This document shows, piece by piece, positions 46,281-54,956 of a stretch of 64,000 nucleotides of DNA (position 1 is the stretch's first letter; every line of letters begins with the position of its first letter). The notes below the pieces were generated by a model, which was not told the origin of the DNA, ran no database searches, and saw only the letters and a program-made list of their open reading frames with translations. The translations under genes and the position numbers were made by a program. This DNA comes from Desulfosporosinus hippei DSM 8344 (GTDB lineage Bacteria; Bacillota; Desulfitobacteriia; Desulfitobacteriales; Desulfitobacteriaceae): contig NZ_FNCP01000018.1 in NCBI RefSeq assembly GCF_900100785.1, forward strand, positions 1 through 64,000, written 5' to 3'.

Positions 46281-46496
46281 GAGGGGTCGCGTCACACTTG
46301 CTCTGCCATGCGGTCGTCGTGCCAAACTAGGGCTTTAATCCGTTATGCAAGCGAGCAGGGTTCCCGGCCAAAGCGGCGTCCGTGCCGCATGGCCGGCGGG
46401 AAACGTCCTGTTTCCCGCCCTGCTGATGCAAGCGGATTAAAGCCGAGTTTGGCTACGACTCCCGCATAGGCGTCGCGTCGTGTGATCGCGACCCTC
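46281..46496 (-). repeat. family 1 structured repeat, copy C
   Basis: The outer arms GAGGGGTCGCGTCACAC and GTGTGATCGCGACCCTC pair almost fully. Core 46321-46453 has GCCAAACTAGGGCTTTAATCCG against CGGATTAAAGCCGAGTTTGGC. Two inner hairpins follow, GGCCAAAGCGGC/GCCGCATGGCC and GGCGGGAAAC/GTTTCCCGCC. It is the best-defined full unit at about 216 bp and lies in the mreD-mrdA gap. Confidence 0.9.
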
Positions 46497-46673
46497 TCTG
46501 GGGTTTGGGGACGGAGGGAAACGAAAAACCTGGGGACGGGGGTACGAAAAGCTTCCCCGGCATACTCTCATAACGCCTTTGTGTCAAAGACACAAACAGC
46601 CTCTAAGACATCGTCCAAGCTCTCGTCGTTCCAAGCCCCCGTCGTTCTAAGCCCCCGTCGACCCTTTAAGCCA

Positions 46674-46849
46674 GAGGAAGTTTCTTAGCTTAAGGAGCAC
46701 TTTAGTGGAATCGCGTCAATGAGCGCAGGCGATAAGGCGTGAAGAAACGCAACGGTTCACATGCAGAAAAGCCCGGAGGTTTTGCGTTTTAGCCTTAGCG
46801 GCAAGTGAATAGCGATGGAACGTGTGCGACTGGGCTAATAAACTTCCTC
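46674..46849 (-). repeat. family 2 structured repeat, copy 4
   Basis: Arms GAGGAAGTTTCTTAGC and GCTAATAAACTTCCTC pair. A central stem GATAAGGC-AAACGCAA/TTTTGCGTTT-GCCTTAGC carries the loop CGGTTCACATGCAG then CCCGGAGG. The CACTTTAGTG mini-hairpin is shared with copies 1-3. Stem sequences differ almost entirely from copies 1-3 while loop and layout are kept. Orientation is opposite to copies 1-3. Confidence 0.75.
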
Positions 46850-46860
46850 CCACTTCCTCG

Positions 46861-47367
46861 CTACCTCTCATACCGAGGGCGATACCTCAGCCAGCCCCGG
46901 ACAAAGGATTGATGAATCCAAGGGTAAGTTAAGGGTACTAAGATGGCGTTATATAAGGAGACTCCTATGACCAGTCGGCCCAGGTCCGCCAGGGACCAAT
47001 GGAGTCCGGCACCTAAGCTTAAAAAAGCCACTAAGAGCTGCCCCACTGCGGTGACGATAAACACCATAAAGGTGGTCAAAGGAAAGTTTTCTCTATACCA
47101 ACGTTCAGCCAGCCAATAGCTTAAAAAGGCGACCACCGTAAGGGTTAGCGTGTACATTCCGATGTAACGGCCTAAATATAGGTCTTCTAACAAGCCCGCA
47201 GCCACCCCCCAGATTAAACCTGAGCGAAGTCTATGATGCATGGCTATATAGATGGTTAAAAGCATGAGTAAATCCGGCTTGATCCCTGACCAAGACCAAA
47301 AGTGAAAGAGTGTGCCCGGTAAAATCAGGCTTAATAAGAACATTACCGCGATCAAAATATAACGCAC
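46861..47367 (-). CDS. mreD: rod shape-determining protein MreD
   Basis: The 168-residue hydrophobic protein has about five membrane helices with the typical pattern LPGTLFHFWSWSGIKPDLLMLLTIYIAMHHRLRSGLIWGVAAGLLEDL split over residues 18-65. It links MreC to the peptidoglycan elongation machinery. It begins 2 bp after the mreC stop. Confidence 0.88.
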   Translation of the reverse strand: MRYILIAVMFLLSLILPGTLFHFWSWSGIKPDLLMLLTIYIAMHHRLRSGLIWGVAAGLLEDLYLGRYIGMYTLTLTVVAFLSYWLAERWYRENFPLTTFMVFIVTAVGQLLVAFLSLGAGLHWSLADLGRLVIGVSLYNAILVPLTYPWIHQSFVRGWLRYRPRYER

Positions 47368-47369
47368 TA

Positions 47370-48236
47370 TTATTCACCAACCATTTTTACGATATAAACC
47401 TCTTCAAGAGAGTCAAAATTGACCAGTGGTTGAATATAGGCTGTCTTCAATAAGCCTGAAGGATCTAATTGGATTTCCTTAACCTGCCCCACGGGAACGT
47501 CTTTAGGGTAAACCCCTCCCAGCCCGGAGGTCAGTACTAGGTCTCCAACGTTAACACTATCGTCTCTGCGGAAAAGCATTTGTAGATTGCCTTCCGAGGT
47601 TAGGCGAGAGCCTCGCGTATAGTTCCCTTGTACGATTCCAAAGGTACCTGTACCGGTGCTGCCCCCTACCTTGGCGCTGACTTGCCCTTCCCCATCCAGG
47701 ATCAATAAGACTTCCGAGGTGGTTGGGGTAACGGATACGATCTTCCCCACAATCCCCAGATCACCAATAACCGGGCAATTAATGGCCACCCCATCTTGAG
47801 TGCCACGATTTAAGGTTAAAGTACGATACCAGGTTGTTGGATTACGGTTAATGACACTGGCTCCAACCTTTTCAAATTTATCCAGGGTCGGACTGCGAAA
47901 TTGACCTTGGTCCAGCTCGTTATAACGCATCCCGGCCAAGATTTCTGTTTTCAGCTTAAGGTTATCTCCGGTCAACTGGTCAACTTTCTTAAGGAGTTCC
48001 TCATTTTCTTTTGCTACCTCTTCAAAGTCCCAGATTGCCCTGGTATTATCTCTTATTGCATTCCCTATTTGGAGAATTGGATATTCTAAGGGACTTAGAA
48101 CCCTCTGCATAACTCCCCCAACAGGATTAGGGAAATTGCTCCCCAGCCCTGTAAAGCGAATCGCTATTAATACCCCCAACAAGAGAAAGAAAACGAGAAC
48201 CGCAATTCCCGTTACATTTACTCTTTTCCTCACCAT
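47370..48236 (-). CDS. mreC: rod shape-determining protein MreC
   Basis: The 288-residue protein has one N-terminal membrane helix, a coiled coil (VAKENEELLKKVDQLTGDNLKLKTEIL) and two beta domains. The signature VGKIVSVTPTTSEVLLILD and the end VGDLVLTSGLGGVYPKDVPVG are visible. It scaffolds MreB, PBP2 and RodA outside the membrane. It lies 18 bp downstream of mreB. Confidence 0.92.
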   Translation of the reverse strand: MVRKRVNVTGIAVLVFFLLLGVLIAIRFTGLGSNFPNPVGGVMQRVLSPLEYPILQIGNAIRDNTRAIWDFEEVAKENEELLKKVDQLTGDNLKLKTEILAGMRYNELDQGQFRSPTLDKFEKVGASVINRNPTTWYRTLTLNRGTQDGVAINCPVIGDLGIVGKIVSVTPTTSEVLLILDGEGQVSAKVGGSTGTGTFGIVQGNYTRGSRLTSEGNLQMLFRRDDSVNVGDLVLTSGLGGVYPKDVPVGQVKEIQLDPSGLLKTAYIQPLVNFDSLEEVYIVKMVGE

Positions 48237-48254
48237 AATTCCTCCCCGCTTTTT

Positions 48255-49274
48255 TTAGCTCTTTTGCGAGGCGGCGATTCTACGAAGGATTTCTGCATGT
48301 TCTAAGACATTTCCTGTGCCAATAGCGACACAGGACAAAGGATCCTCCGCTATGTGGACAGCAATACCCGTTTCTTCTGAGATTAGTCGATCGAGATTAC
48401 GTAATAATGACCCACCGCCTGCCATCATTATGCCCCGATCCATGATGTCGGATGATAATTCCGGTGGAGTCTTTTCTAAACAGGATTTTACAGCATCTAC
48501 GATTGCCATGACAGGCTCCTGCAGAGCTTCCTGGATTTCTTCCGAGGTTACTTCAATGGTTTTCGGAAGTCCTGTCAGCAAATCCCGTCCCCGGACAGTG
48601 TACATTCCTTTTTCCGCTTTATATGCATAACCGATTTCAAATTTAAGGGTCTCAGCAGTTCGATAACCGACCATTAAATTATAGCGTCGTTTTATGTGGG
48701 CAATGATGGCATCATCCATCTCATCTCCCGCTACGCGAATTGAACGGCTGGTTACAATTCCCCCCAAGGAAATAACGGCAACTTCTGTTGTCCCGCCGCC
48801 AATATCCACAATCATATTTCCTGTGGGTTCACTGACCGGGAGTCCTGCGCCAATCGCCGCTGCCATAGGCTCTTCTAAGATAATGGGATCTTTGGCACCG
48901 GCAGCCATAGCCGCTTCTTTGACAGCCCGTTCTTCCACAGGAGTGACTCCCGAGGGTACGCAGATAACCACCCGGGGGCGAATAAAGGGATGCTCCGTCC
49001 CTAAAGCTCTACTGATAAAATACTTGAGCATTTTCTGGGTAACGTTAAAATCCGAGATAACTCCATCTTTTAAGGGGCGAATTGCCACGATGTTACTGGG
49101 TGTCCGGCCAATCATTTCCTTCGCACTGTCTCCCACAGCCATGGGGGTCTTCGTGGTTATGTCCATGGCCACCACCGAAGGTTCCCGTACGACAATCCCT
49201 CTGCCCTTGGCATGAACCACTGTATTCGCGGTTCCTAAATCTATACCTAAATCCTTGCTAAAAAAATTAAACAT
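48255..49274 (-). CDS. mreB: actin-like rod shape protein MreB
   Basis: The 339-residue ATPase has the phosphate-1 motif [36 protein letters not shown] (phosphate 2) and the adenosine motif [14 protein letters not shown] choose the ATG at 49272-49274 with GGAGGGAG upstream. The longer reading adds 33 residues from a TCG/TAG-rich repetitive region. It polymerises under the membrane and guides lateral wall synthesis. Confidence 0.95.
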   Translation of the reverse strand: MFNFFSKDLGIDLGTANTVVHAKGRGIVVREPSVVAMDITTKTPMAVGDSAKEMIGRTPSNIVAIRPLKDGVISDFNVTQKMLKYFISRALGTEHPFIRPRVVICVPSGVTPVEERAVKEAAMAAGAKDPIILEEPMAAAIGAGLPVSEPTGNMIVDIGGGTTEVAVISLGGIVTSRSIRVAGDEMDDAIIAHIKRRYNLMVGYRTAETLKFEIGYAYKAEKGMYTVRGRDLLTGLPKTIEVTSEEIQEALQEPVMAIVDAVKSCLEKTPPELSSDIMDRGIMMAGGGSLLRNLDRLISEETGIAVHIAEDPLSCVAIGTGNVLEHAEILRRIAASQKS

Positions 49275-49484
49275 GGTGTTATCTCCCTCCAAATTTGTGG
49301 TTCGATATTTGTTACGCGTGGTTAGTAAATCGTAGTTCGTAGTTTGCAGATTAGTATTGAACAAAGGCCGCAATAATTTTTAGCTAAGCAGCAAAGTAAC
49401 TAAGCGAACAGGTTTCAATTCATTTTTCAATTCGCAGAATCGATTCAGAGATCCTACCGCGAAGATCGCGAACCACGAGCCACA

Positions 49485-50171
49485 CTATAGTATTCCACGC
49501 TCTTTTAAGCTAATATAGCGATTATCCCCTATAATCACGTGATCTAATACTTCAATTCCAAGTATCTTTCCCCCATCTGCCAAGCGTCGGGTTACTTCAA
49601 TATCTTCTTGACTAGGGGTCGGATCTCCACTGGGATGATTGTGCAATAAAATGATGGCGTTAGAGTTGCGCCGTATTGCCTCTTTGAAACATTCCCTCGG
49701 ATGCACCAGGGATGAATTAAGCGATCCTATTGAAACCGGGCTGATCCCCAACACATGATTTTTGGTTGAGAGGGACACTACCCGAAAATGTTCACGATCA
49801 AGGTACCTCATTTCTTCCATAACAATATGAGCGACATCTTGAGGAGAGTTGACCACCGGTCTGGACAGTGGGTCCACTGAAACTGAACGACGCCCTAATT
49901 CCAGGGCCGCCTTTACTTCTGCGGATTTCGCCCGTCCTAAGCCATGAATTTGAGCTAACTCATGAACCGTGAGTTTTCCCAAACCCGAAAGTCCACCAAC
50001 ACTGGCCAAGATTCGTTCTGCTAAGGTTAAAACATTTTCACCCTTAATACCTGTCCGTAAGAGAATAGCCAAAACTTCATGATTGGATAAGGCCTCAGGC
50101 CCTAACTGACAAAGTCGTTCACGGGGTAAAAGCTCCGCCGGTAAGTCCTTCAAACGCCGATAATCCATCAT
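49485..50171 (-). CDS. radC: RadC-family JAB-domain protein
   Basis: The protein has an N-terminal helix-hairpin-helix UPF0758 part (RLCQLGPEALSNHEVLAILLRTG, LGKLTVHELAQIHGLGRAKSAEVKAAL) and a JAB metalloprotease-like domain with VHPRECFKEAIRRNSNAIILLHNHPSGDPTPS. I choose the start at the double ATG at 50166-50171, preceded by GAGGTGG, giving about 228-229 residues. It overlaps the maf 3' end by about 50 bp. The role in DNA repair is historical and unproven. Confidence 0.9.
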   Translation of the reverse strand: MMDYRRLKDLPAELLPRERLCQLGPEALSNHEVLAILLRTGIKGENVLTLAERILASVGGLSGLGKLTVHELAQIHGLGRAKSAEVKAALELGRRSVSVDPLSRPVVNSPQDVAHIVMEEMRYLDREHFRVVSLSTKNHVLGISPVSIGSLNSSLVHPRECFKEAIRRNSNAIILLHNHPSGDPTPSQEDIEVTRRLADGGKILGIEVLDHVIIGDNRYISLKERGIL

Positions 50172-50775
50172 CCACCTCGCGTGAGGTGATGTTTGTCTGC
50201 TCAATCCCCCACGTCTTAAGTTGTTCCGAGAGATATTCCATGGGCAAGCCAATGACGTTTGTCAGGGAACCTTCTATGGAAGTTACGAACTTCCCGGCTT
50301 CTCCCTGAATTCCATAAGAGCCTGCCTTGTCCATCGGTTCTCCACCGGCTATGTAGGCTTTTATTTCATCCTCACCAAGTGGGCGAAAATTTACGACAGT
50401 TTCAATCACATCAGAAACAAGTTTTCCGGATCCGGAGATTAAGGCAACGCCGGTTAGAACTTTATGAGTACGACCACTCAAGCTTAGGAGCATTTCTTCT
50501 GCTTCCAGTGCAGAGCCGGGTTTGCCTAAAATACAGGAATCGAGAACTACCATTGTATCTGCGCCCAGTATCACATCCTGCTTGTCCCCTCCAAGCTCCA
50601 GCCAATTGGTTAAACCAGCTTTAGCCTTGCGTTCAGCTAGGAGCTTAGCCCCTATAAACGGAGAAATCCCCTCTTCCAGATCTTCTAATACAGAAGCCTG
50701 AACCGTTTCAAAAACGTATCCTCCCTGGCGAAGCAATAAAGATCTTCGTGGAGATGAAGAAGCAAGTACGAGCAT
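50119..50775 (-). CDS. maf: Maf-family nucleotide pyrophosphatase
   Basis: The 218-residue protein has the family start MLVLASSSPRRSLLLRQGGY, GADTMVVLDSCILGKP and the GSYGIQGEAGKFVTSIEGSLTNVIGLPM motif. Maf proteins hydrolyse non-canonical or pyrimidine nucleoside triphosphates and affect septation. Its end overlaps the radC start. Confidence 0.92.
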   Translation of the reverse strand: MLVLASSSPRRSLLLRQGGYVFETVQASVLEDLEEGISPFIGAKLLAERKAKAGLTNWLELGGDKQDVILGADTMVVLDSCILGKPGSALEAEEMLLSLSGRTHKVLTGVALISGSGKLVSDVIETVVNFRPLGEDEIKAYIAGGEPMDKAGSYGIQGEAGKFVTSIEGSLTNVIGLPMEYLSEQLKTWGIEQTNITSREVDDGLSAFEGLTGGAFTP

Positions 50776-50776
50776 G

Positions 50777-51040
50777 TTACACCTTCCTTGATAGGATATA
50801 CCCTCCCATAGCCCCTAAGAGCGTTGCAATGGTAATACTTATGCGACAGCCAAAGGAAAGCGAGAGAAAAAAGAAATCTACGTAGGTGTGTGAAGGTATG
50901 TCAATGACAGCAGGCCGTAAAAACGGAGCAAAAAGCCCGTATTTATCCAAGCCGAACCCAACCAAAGTTCCCAGGGCCGCCCCAATCATGATCAGCAAAA
51001 GGGCTCTACCAGTCCCTGAGGAATTTCGTCCAACTGCCAT
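50777..51040 (-). CDS. DUF4321-type small membrane protein
   Basis: The 87-residue protein has two membrane segments (ALLLIMIGAALGTLVGFGL and ISITIATLLGAMGGYIL) around a polar loop. This matches the DUF4321 proteins found next to maf/radC/mreB in clostridial genomes. Its stop is 1 bp from the maf ATG. Function unknown. Confidence 0.78.
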   Translation of the reverse strand: MAVGRNSSGTGRALLLIMIGAALGTLVGFGLDKYGLFAPFLRPAVIDIPSHTYVDFFFLSLSFGCRISITIATLLGAMGGYILSRKV

Positions 51041-51268
51041 TATTTTCTTCCCCCTCCGTTACGTAGCAAGTCTGCATAATTAATCTAGTTTATCTTCTCA
51101 TAGCCTCATATAAGTGTAGCATCTTAACAAGTACTAAGCAAGTTCGACACGGTTCTTCATTTGGTTTTAGTTTCGCAATTTGGTGGTTGCTTCTCAGGCA
51201 CAGGAGGGCGGTTCTTATAAGTCAGGGAAACGGTTCTTGGGGCTGGATTTTGGGGTTTTCGTGAAAGT

Positions 51269-51444
51269 AAGGAGCAAATTGCCCGTTTACACTCGTTACG
51301 TTTCCTCGCTCTTTGGATGCTGAAGGAATTGCGCCAACCTCTGGGCAACTCAAGGATGTGAACCCGGGCGCAATTGGCCCTTCAGCATCGGCATTCGCTT
51401 TATCACAAACTTCACTAAAGTGTTTTCTTGGCAATTGGCTCCTT
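51269..51444 (+). repeat. family 2 structured repeat, copy 1
   Basis: Outer arms AAGGAGCAAATTGCC and GGCAATTGGCTCCTT pair. The inner stem GATGCTGAAGGAATTGCGCC pairs with GGGCGCAATTGGCCCTTCAGCATC around the loop AACCTCTGGG to GATGTGAACCC. A CACTAAAGTG mini-hairpin lies near the right arm. It is the first unit of a 311-bp tandem duplication and lies in the 51041-51890 gap, which has no supported gene. Confidence 0.85.
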
Positions 51445-51579
51445 AATTTCTGGTCTGTGGGGGCTGAGGATGGACATTAGGGCGTGTGAAGCAGGTCAGG
51501 GGTGGCAAACGACTGGGAGCGATTCTTCTATGTCAAGGAAACGGTTCTTGGGGCTGAATTTTGGGGTTTTCGTGAAAGT

Positions 51580-51754
51580 AAGGAGCAAATTGCCCGTTCA
51601 CACTCGTTGCGTTTCCTCGCTCTTTGGATGCTGAAGGAATTGCGCCAACCTCTGGGTAACGCAAGATGTGAACCCGGGCGCAATTGGCCCTTCAGCATCG
51701 GCATTCGCTTTACCGCAAACTTCACTAAAGTGTTCTTTTGGCAATTGGCTCCTT
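51580..51754 (+). repeat. family 2 structured repeat, copy 2
   Basis: It is nearly identical to copy 1, 311 bp further on, with flanks (CGGTTCTTGGGGCTG upstream; GGTCTGTGGGGGCTGAGG downstream) also duplicated. The pair arose by a recent tandem duplication of at least 300 bp. Confidence 0.85.
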
Positions 51755-51890
51755 AATTTCTGGTCTGTGGGGGCTGAGGATGGACATTAGGGCGTGGTGG
51801 AGTAGGTCAGGGGGTCATTTACTGAGGCAGTTAGTTTTAAGTCAAGGAAGGGCGGTTCTTCTCCGTCAGAGAGGGGTTCTTGGGGCTTGA

Positions 51891-52247
51891 TTATGGGGTA
51901 TTTATTTTATTTTTCTCTCTAATTTCAAAAATCTTTGCGAATCCCCATTTATACGGATGATATATAATATAAGAAAGCGCTATGCCCCACATGCTGTACC
52001 TTGATCTTATCGAAAGATCCGTAAAAAAATAAAAATACAGGCCCCCCAAATATATGGTAGCTGATGTAACTAACTTAGCAATCAATTTGGCCTTAAGATA
52101 CGATGGCTTACTATTAATGCTATAGGATAATGAAAACCTTGGTTTTAGTTTTTGAACGAGTGCAGCCAACAAAAAGATAGTCGCTATTATAAACATCAGT
52201 TCTATATTATTCAAATTACTAATCCTAATCTCTTCCTCTAAAGACAA
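51891..52247 (-). CDS. small membrane protein of unknown function
   Basis: The 118-residue protein starts at TTG with a perfect AGGAGGTGA site 6 bp upstream. It has three hydrophobic stretches (IELMFIIATIFLLAALV, KLVTSATIYLGGLYFYFF, YSMWGIALSYIIYHPY) and basic linkers. No family is recognised. It is A+T-rich compared with neighbours and sits next to structured repeats, suggesting acquired DNA. Confidence 0.65.
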   Translation of the reverse strand: MSLEEEIRISNLNNIELMFIIATIFLLAALVQKLKPRFSLSYSINSKPSYLKAKLIAKLVTSATIYLGGLYFYFFTDLSIRSRYSMWGIALSYIIYHPYKWGFAKIFEIREKNKINTP

Positions 52248-52438
52248 TATATCTCACCTCCTACGCCTATCTTATCATCGATAACCAATTATTAAAACAA
52301 TAACTAAGAAGTGCAATGTGCAATTATAAACCCCTTACGCTCCCTTTTACATGTCTTAACTTGTCAAAAAATCAAGTAAGACAGAGGAGGATTCTTCCGT
52401 TTATATCTAGGGGTTGCTGAAAGCAAGGAGAGTTAAAT

Positions 52439-53107
52439 ATGGTATTACCCAAAATATCAAAAGCCCTTATTTTTATTTTAATAAGTATCTTCTTAAGTAT
52501 TGGTATTTTCTTCTTAGGAACTCCTTGGGGATATCTAGAACATAGAATCAAATTCCACGATTATCTGGAAGATAGGTATAAGAAAGAGTTTGCTATTAAG
52601 AAGATATCTTATACTTTTATGCATGGGGGGCTTTATAGTGCAGAAGCTAATGACGTAAATCAACCCGACATAAGTTTTTATGTCGGGCAAAATTACAGAA
52701 CGAAAGATATTGAAGATGGTTATTATTATACAATGTGTCATTATCAAGCGAATGCAGATTTAGCTCCAATTTTAGAAAGTCTCTATCCAGACAGCAAGTA
52801 TTCTATTGAGGTTTTGCCTAATGATGATGATAAATCTATTTTTGAGGGATCTGAAATACCAGATTATAGAAAGGTTACAACGATAATCCTAGGGATCTCC
52901 TTGCGTAATGTTGCAGTCACTAATGAAAATGAATTAAACGAGGTTGAAAAGGCATATTGCTTATTAAAGAGCCTTAAAGATCAAAAGTTAGCACTTAGTA
53001 ATTTTAGTGTGCATTATAAAAATAAGACTATGATTCTAAACTCTCAGGACATAGATTTAATCCATGATGTTAATGATCTTAAAAATCATTTAGATGATTA
53101 TAGATAA
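52439..53107 (+). CDS. membrane-anchored protein of unknown function (possibly YfjL-like)
   Basis: The 222-residue protein has one N-terminal membrane anchor (LIFILISIFLSIGIFFLG) and an extracytoplasmic domain rich in aromatic residues (YLEDRYKKEFAIKKISYTF, DISFYVGQNYRTKDIEDGYYY). The pattern reminds me of YfjL-like Bacillus proteins, but I am not sure. An AAGGAGAG site precedes the ATG. It is divergent from the small membrane protein gene and A+T-rich. Confidence 0.65.
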   Translation: MVLPKISKALIFILISIFLSIGIFFLGTPWGYLEHRIKFHDYLEDRYKKEFAIKKISYTFMHGGLYSAEANDVNQPDISFYVGQNYRTKDIEDGYYYTMCHYQANADLAPILESLYPDSKYSIEVLPNDDDKSIFEGSEIPDYRKVTTIILGISLRNVAVTNENELNEVEKAYCLLKSLKDQKLALSNFSVHYKNKTMILNSQDIDLIHDVNDLKNHLDDYR

Positions 53108-53202
53108 GTTACGTAAGTTACATAAGTTTCAAAATCCTTGGCATCCATAGTTGGTGAAGGACGGAACAGGATATGACTAGTTCATGGGGCGCACGACTAG
53201 CT

Positions 53203-53230
53203 CAGAGCCGAGTCAGTGTCACGCGAACCC
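53203..53230 (-). repeat. fragment of a family 1 repeat edge
   Basis: GCCGAGTCAGTGTCACGCG followed by CCCTCCC near-matches the outer edge of family 1 copy D (55555-55582). It sits directly beyond the aspA stop, so a decayed copy lies here. Confidence 0.5.
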
Positions 53231-53235
53231 TCCCT

Positions 53236-54639
53236 TTACTTTAACAACTCCACCCCGGCAATTCCCGGTCTGGTCATCTCATACGGATTTAAGATCAGAT
53301 CAAGTTCCTCTTTGGTCAAAATACCTTTTTCCAAAACAAGCTCTGCAACCGGCCGTCCGTAAAGAATGGCTTCTTTGGCGATGGTTGAAGCAACTTCATA
53401 GCCGACATGAGGATTAATTGCCGTCACCAAGCCCACACTGTTTTCCACCATCACTCTGCAGCGTTCTTCATTAGCTGTGATTCCTGAGATGCAGCGATCA
53501 CGGAAGACCCGGATCACATTACGCAAAATGTCTAAGGATTGGAGGAGATTAAAGACAACAACAGGTTCCATCACATTAAGTTCAAGTTGCCCGGCACCAC
53601 AGGCTAAGCCGATGGTGAAGTCATTCCCTTGAACCTGAAAGGCTACTTGATTAACTACTTCAGCAATTACCGGATTAACCTTCCCCGGCATGATGGAGGA
53701 ACCAGGCTGCATAGGGGGCAGATTTAGCTCATTAAACCCGGTTCGCGGGCCGGAGGCCATGAGGCGCAGATCATTAGCGATTTTAGAAAGGTTGACAGCT
53801 AAAGTCCTTAGAGATCCTGAAACTTCCATGAAAGCGTCCGTGTTTTGAGTAGCATCCACCAGATCTTCGGCAAGCCGCAAAGGCAAACCCGTCCATTCTT
53901 GCATCAGCTCTGTCACCTTTTCAATATAACGCGGATCCGCATTTAAGCCGGTGCCAACAGCAGTAGCTCCCATGTTTATAACTTCCAGAGATTTAATAGC
54001 TTCTTTAATTCGCTTAAGGTCTCTGCCCAACATATGGGAATATGCCCCGAATTCTTGGCCTAAACGAATAGGGACGGCATCCTGGAGATGGGTTCTTCCC
54101 ATCTTAATGACACCGTCAAATTCCTGTGCCTTATCTTCAAAAGTCTGACGCAATTCGTCCAAGACCGCAAGCAAATCATGAGCAACATTCAAACAAGCGA
54201 TGCGAATTGTGGTGGGGAAGACATCATTCGTACTTTGGGCCATATTCACATGAGTGTTGGGGTGGACTCTGAAATACTCCCCCTTTTGACCGCCAATAAT
54301 TTCAATAGCCCGATTCGCAATAACTTCATTAGCATTCATATTAAAAGACGTACCCGCTCCGCCCTGAATCACATCTACCACAAACTGCTCTTGTAGCCTG
54401 CCCCCCACCAATTCCTTGGATGCTGCGATTATTGCATTTCCAATTGTCGGACTTAGCGCACCAATATGCATATTTGCTTCCGCCGCCGCACCTTTGACCA
54501 TTCCGATAGCCCGGATTAATTCTCGATGAGGGTGATACCCGGTAATAGGAAAGTTCTCCTTCGCTCGGAGTGTTTGAATACCGTAATACACGTCATCAGG
54601 GACGTCATGAACTCCAATCAAATCCTTTTCTTGCCGCAT
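53236..54639 (-). CDS. aspA: aspartate ammonia-lyase
   Basis: The 467-residue enzyme reversibly deaminates aspartate to fumarate. It has the fumarase/aspartase signature GSSIMPGKVNP near 322, GGAGTSFNMNANEVIANRA near 94, THVNMAQSTNDVFPTTIR near 130 and GRTHLQDAVPIRLGQEFGAY near 182. The N-terminus KDLIGVHDVPDDVYYGIQTLRA fits aspartase rather than fumarase. Length matches the family. It is flanked on both sides by repeat elements and appears to be a single-gene unit. Confidence 0.9.
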   Translation of the reverse strand: MRQEKDLIGVHDVPDDVYYGIQTLRAKENFPITGYHPHRELIRAIGMVKGAAAEANMHIGALSPTIGNAIIAASKELVGGRLQEQFVVDVIQGGAGTSFNMNANEVIANRAIEIIGGQKGEYFRVHPNTHVNMAQSTNDVFPTTIRIACLNVAHDLLAVLDELRQTFEDKAQEFDGVIKMGRTHLQDAVPIRLGQEFGAYSHMLGRDLKRIKEAIKSLEVINMGATAVGTGLNADPRYIEKVTELMQEWTGLPLRLAEDLVDATQNTDAFMEVSGSLRTLAVNLSKIANDLRLMASGPRTGFNELNLPPMQPGSSIMPGKVNPVIAEVVNQVAFQVQGNDFTIGLACGAGQLELNVMEPVVVFNLLQSLDILRNVIRVFRDRCISGITANEERCRVMVENSVGLVTAINPHVGYEVASTIAKEAILYGRPVAELVLEKGILTKEELDLILNPYEMTRPGIAGVELLK

Positions 54640-54732
54640 ATCATATCTCTCCTCATTAGTTTTTGGTTGGGGTCTTTGAAAGTATGGGGTTTCTGGTCGA
54701 CTGGGCTGGTTTTGTATGTCTGTTTGGGCGGG

Positions 54733-54915
54733 AAATTAAGGGGAAATTGCACGTTCACACACGTTACGTTCCCTCGCTCGTTGGATGGTGAAGGAATTGC
54801 GCCAACCTCTGGGCGGCTCAATGATGTGAACCCGGGCGCAATAATCCCTTCACCATCTCACTCGCTTTACCGTGAACTCCACTAAAGTGTTCACTTTGCA
54901 ATTGCCCCTTAATTT
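54733..54915 (+). repeat. family 2 structured repeat, copy 3
   Basis: Arms AAATTAAGGGGAAATTGCA and TGCAATTGCCCCTTAATTT pair. The inner stem is GATGGTGAAGG/CCTTCACCATC where copies 1-2 have GATGCTGAAGG/CCTTCAGCATC. The arm GGGG/CCCC replaces GGAGC/GCTCC. Loop AACCTCTGGG to GATGTGAACCC is unchanged. Confidence 0.85.
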
Positions 54916-54956
54916 CTGGTCTGAGGGGGGCGGGACGGCAGGACGAGAAATCCATG

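Noticed and set aside
51157-51756. Small open frames inside the family 2 duplication
   Set aside because: Near-identical frames on both strands follow the duplicated structured repeat; no start signals or protein-like content.
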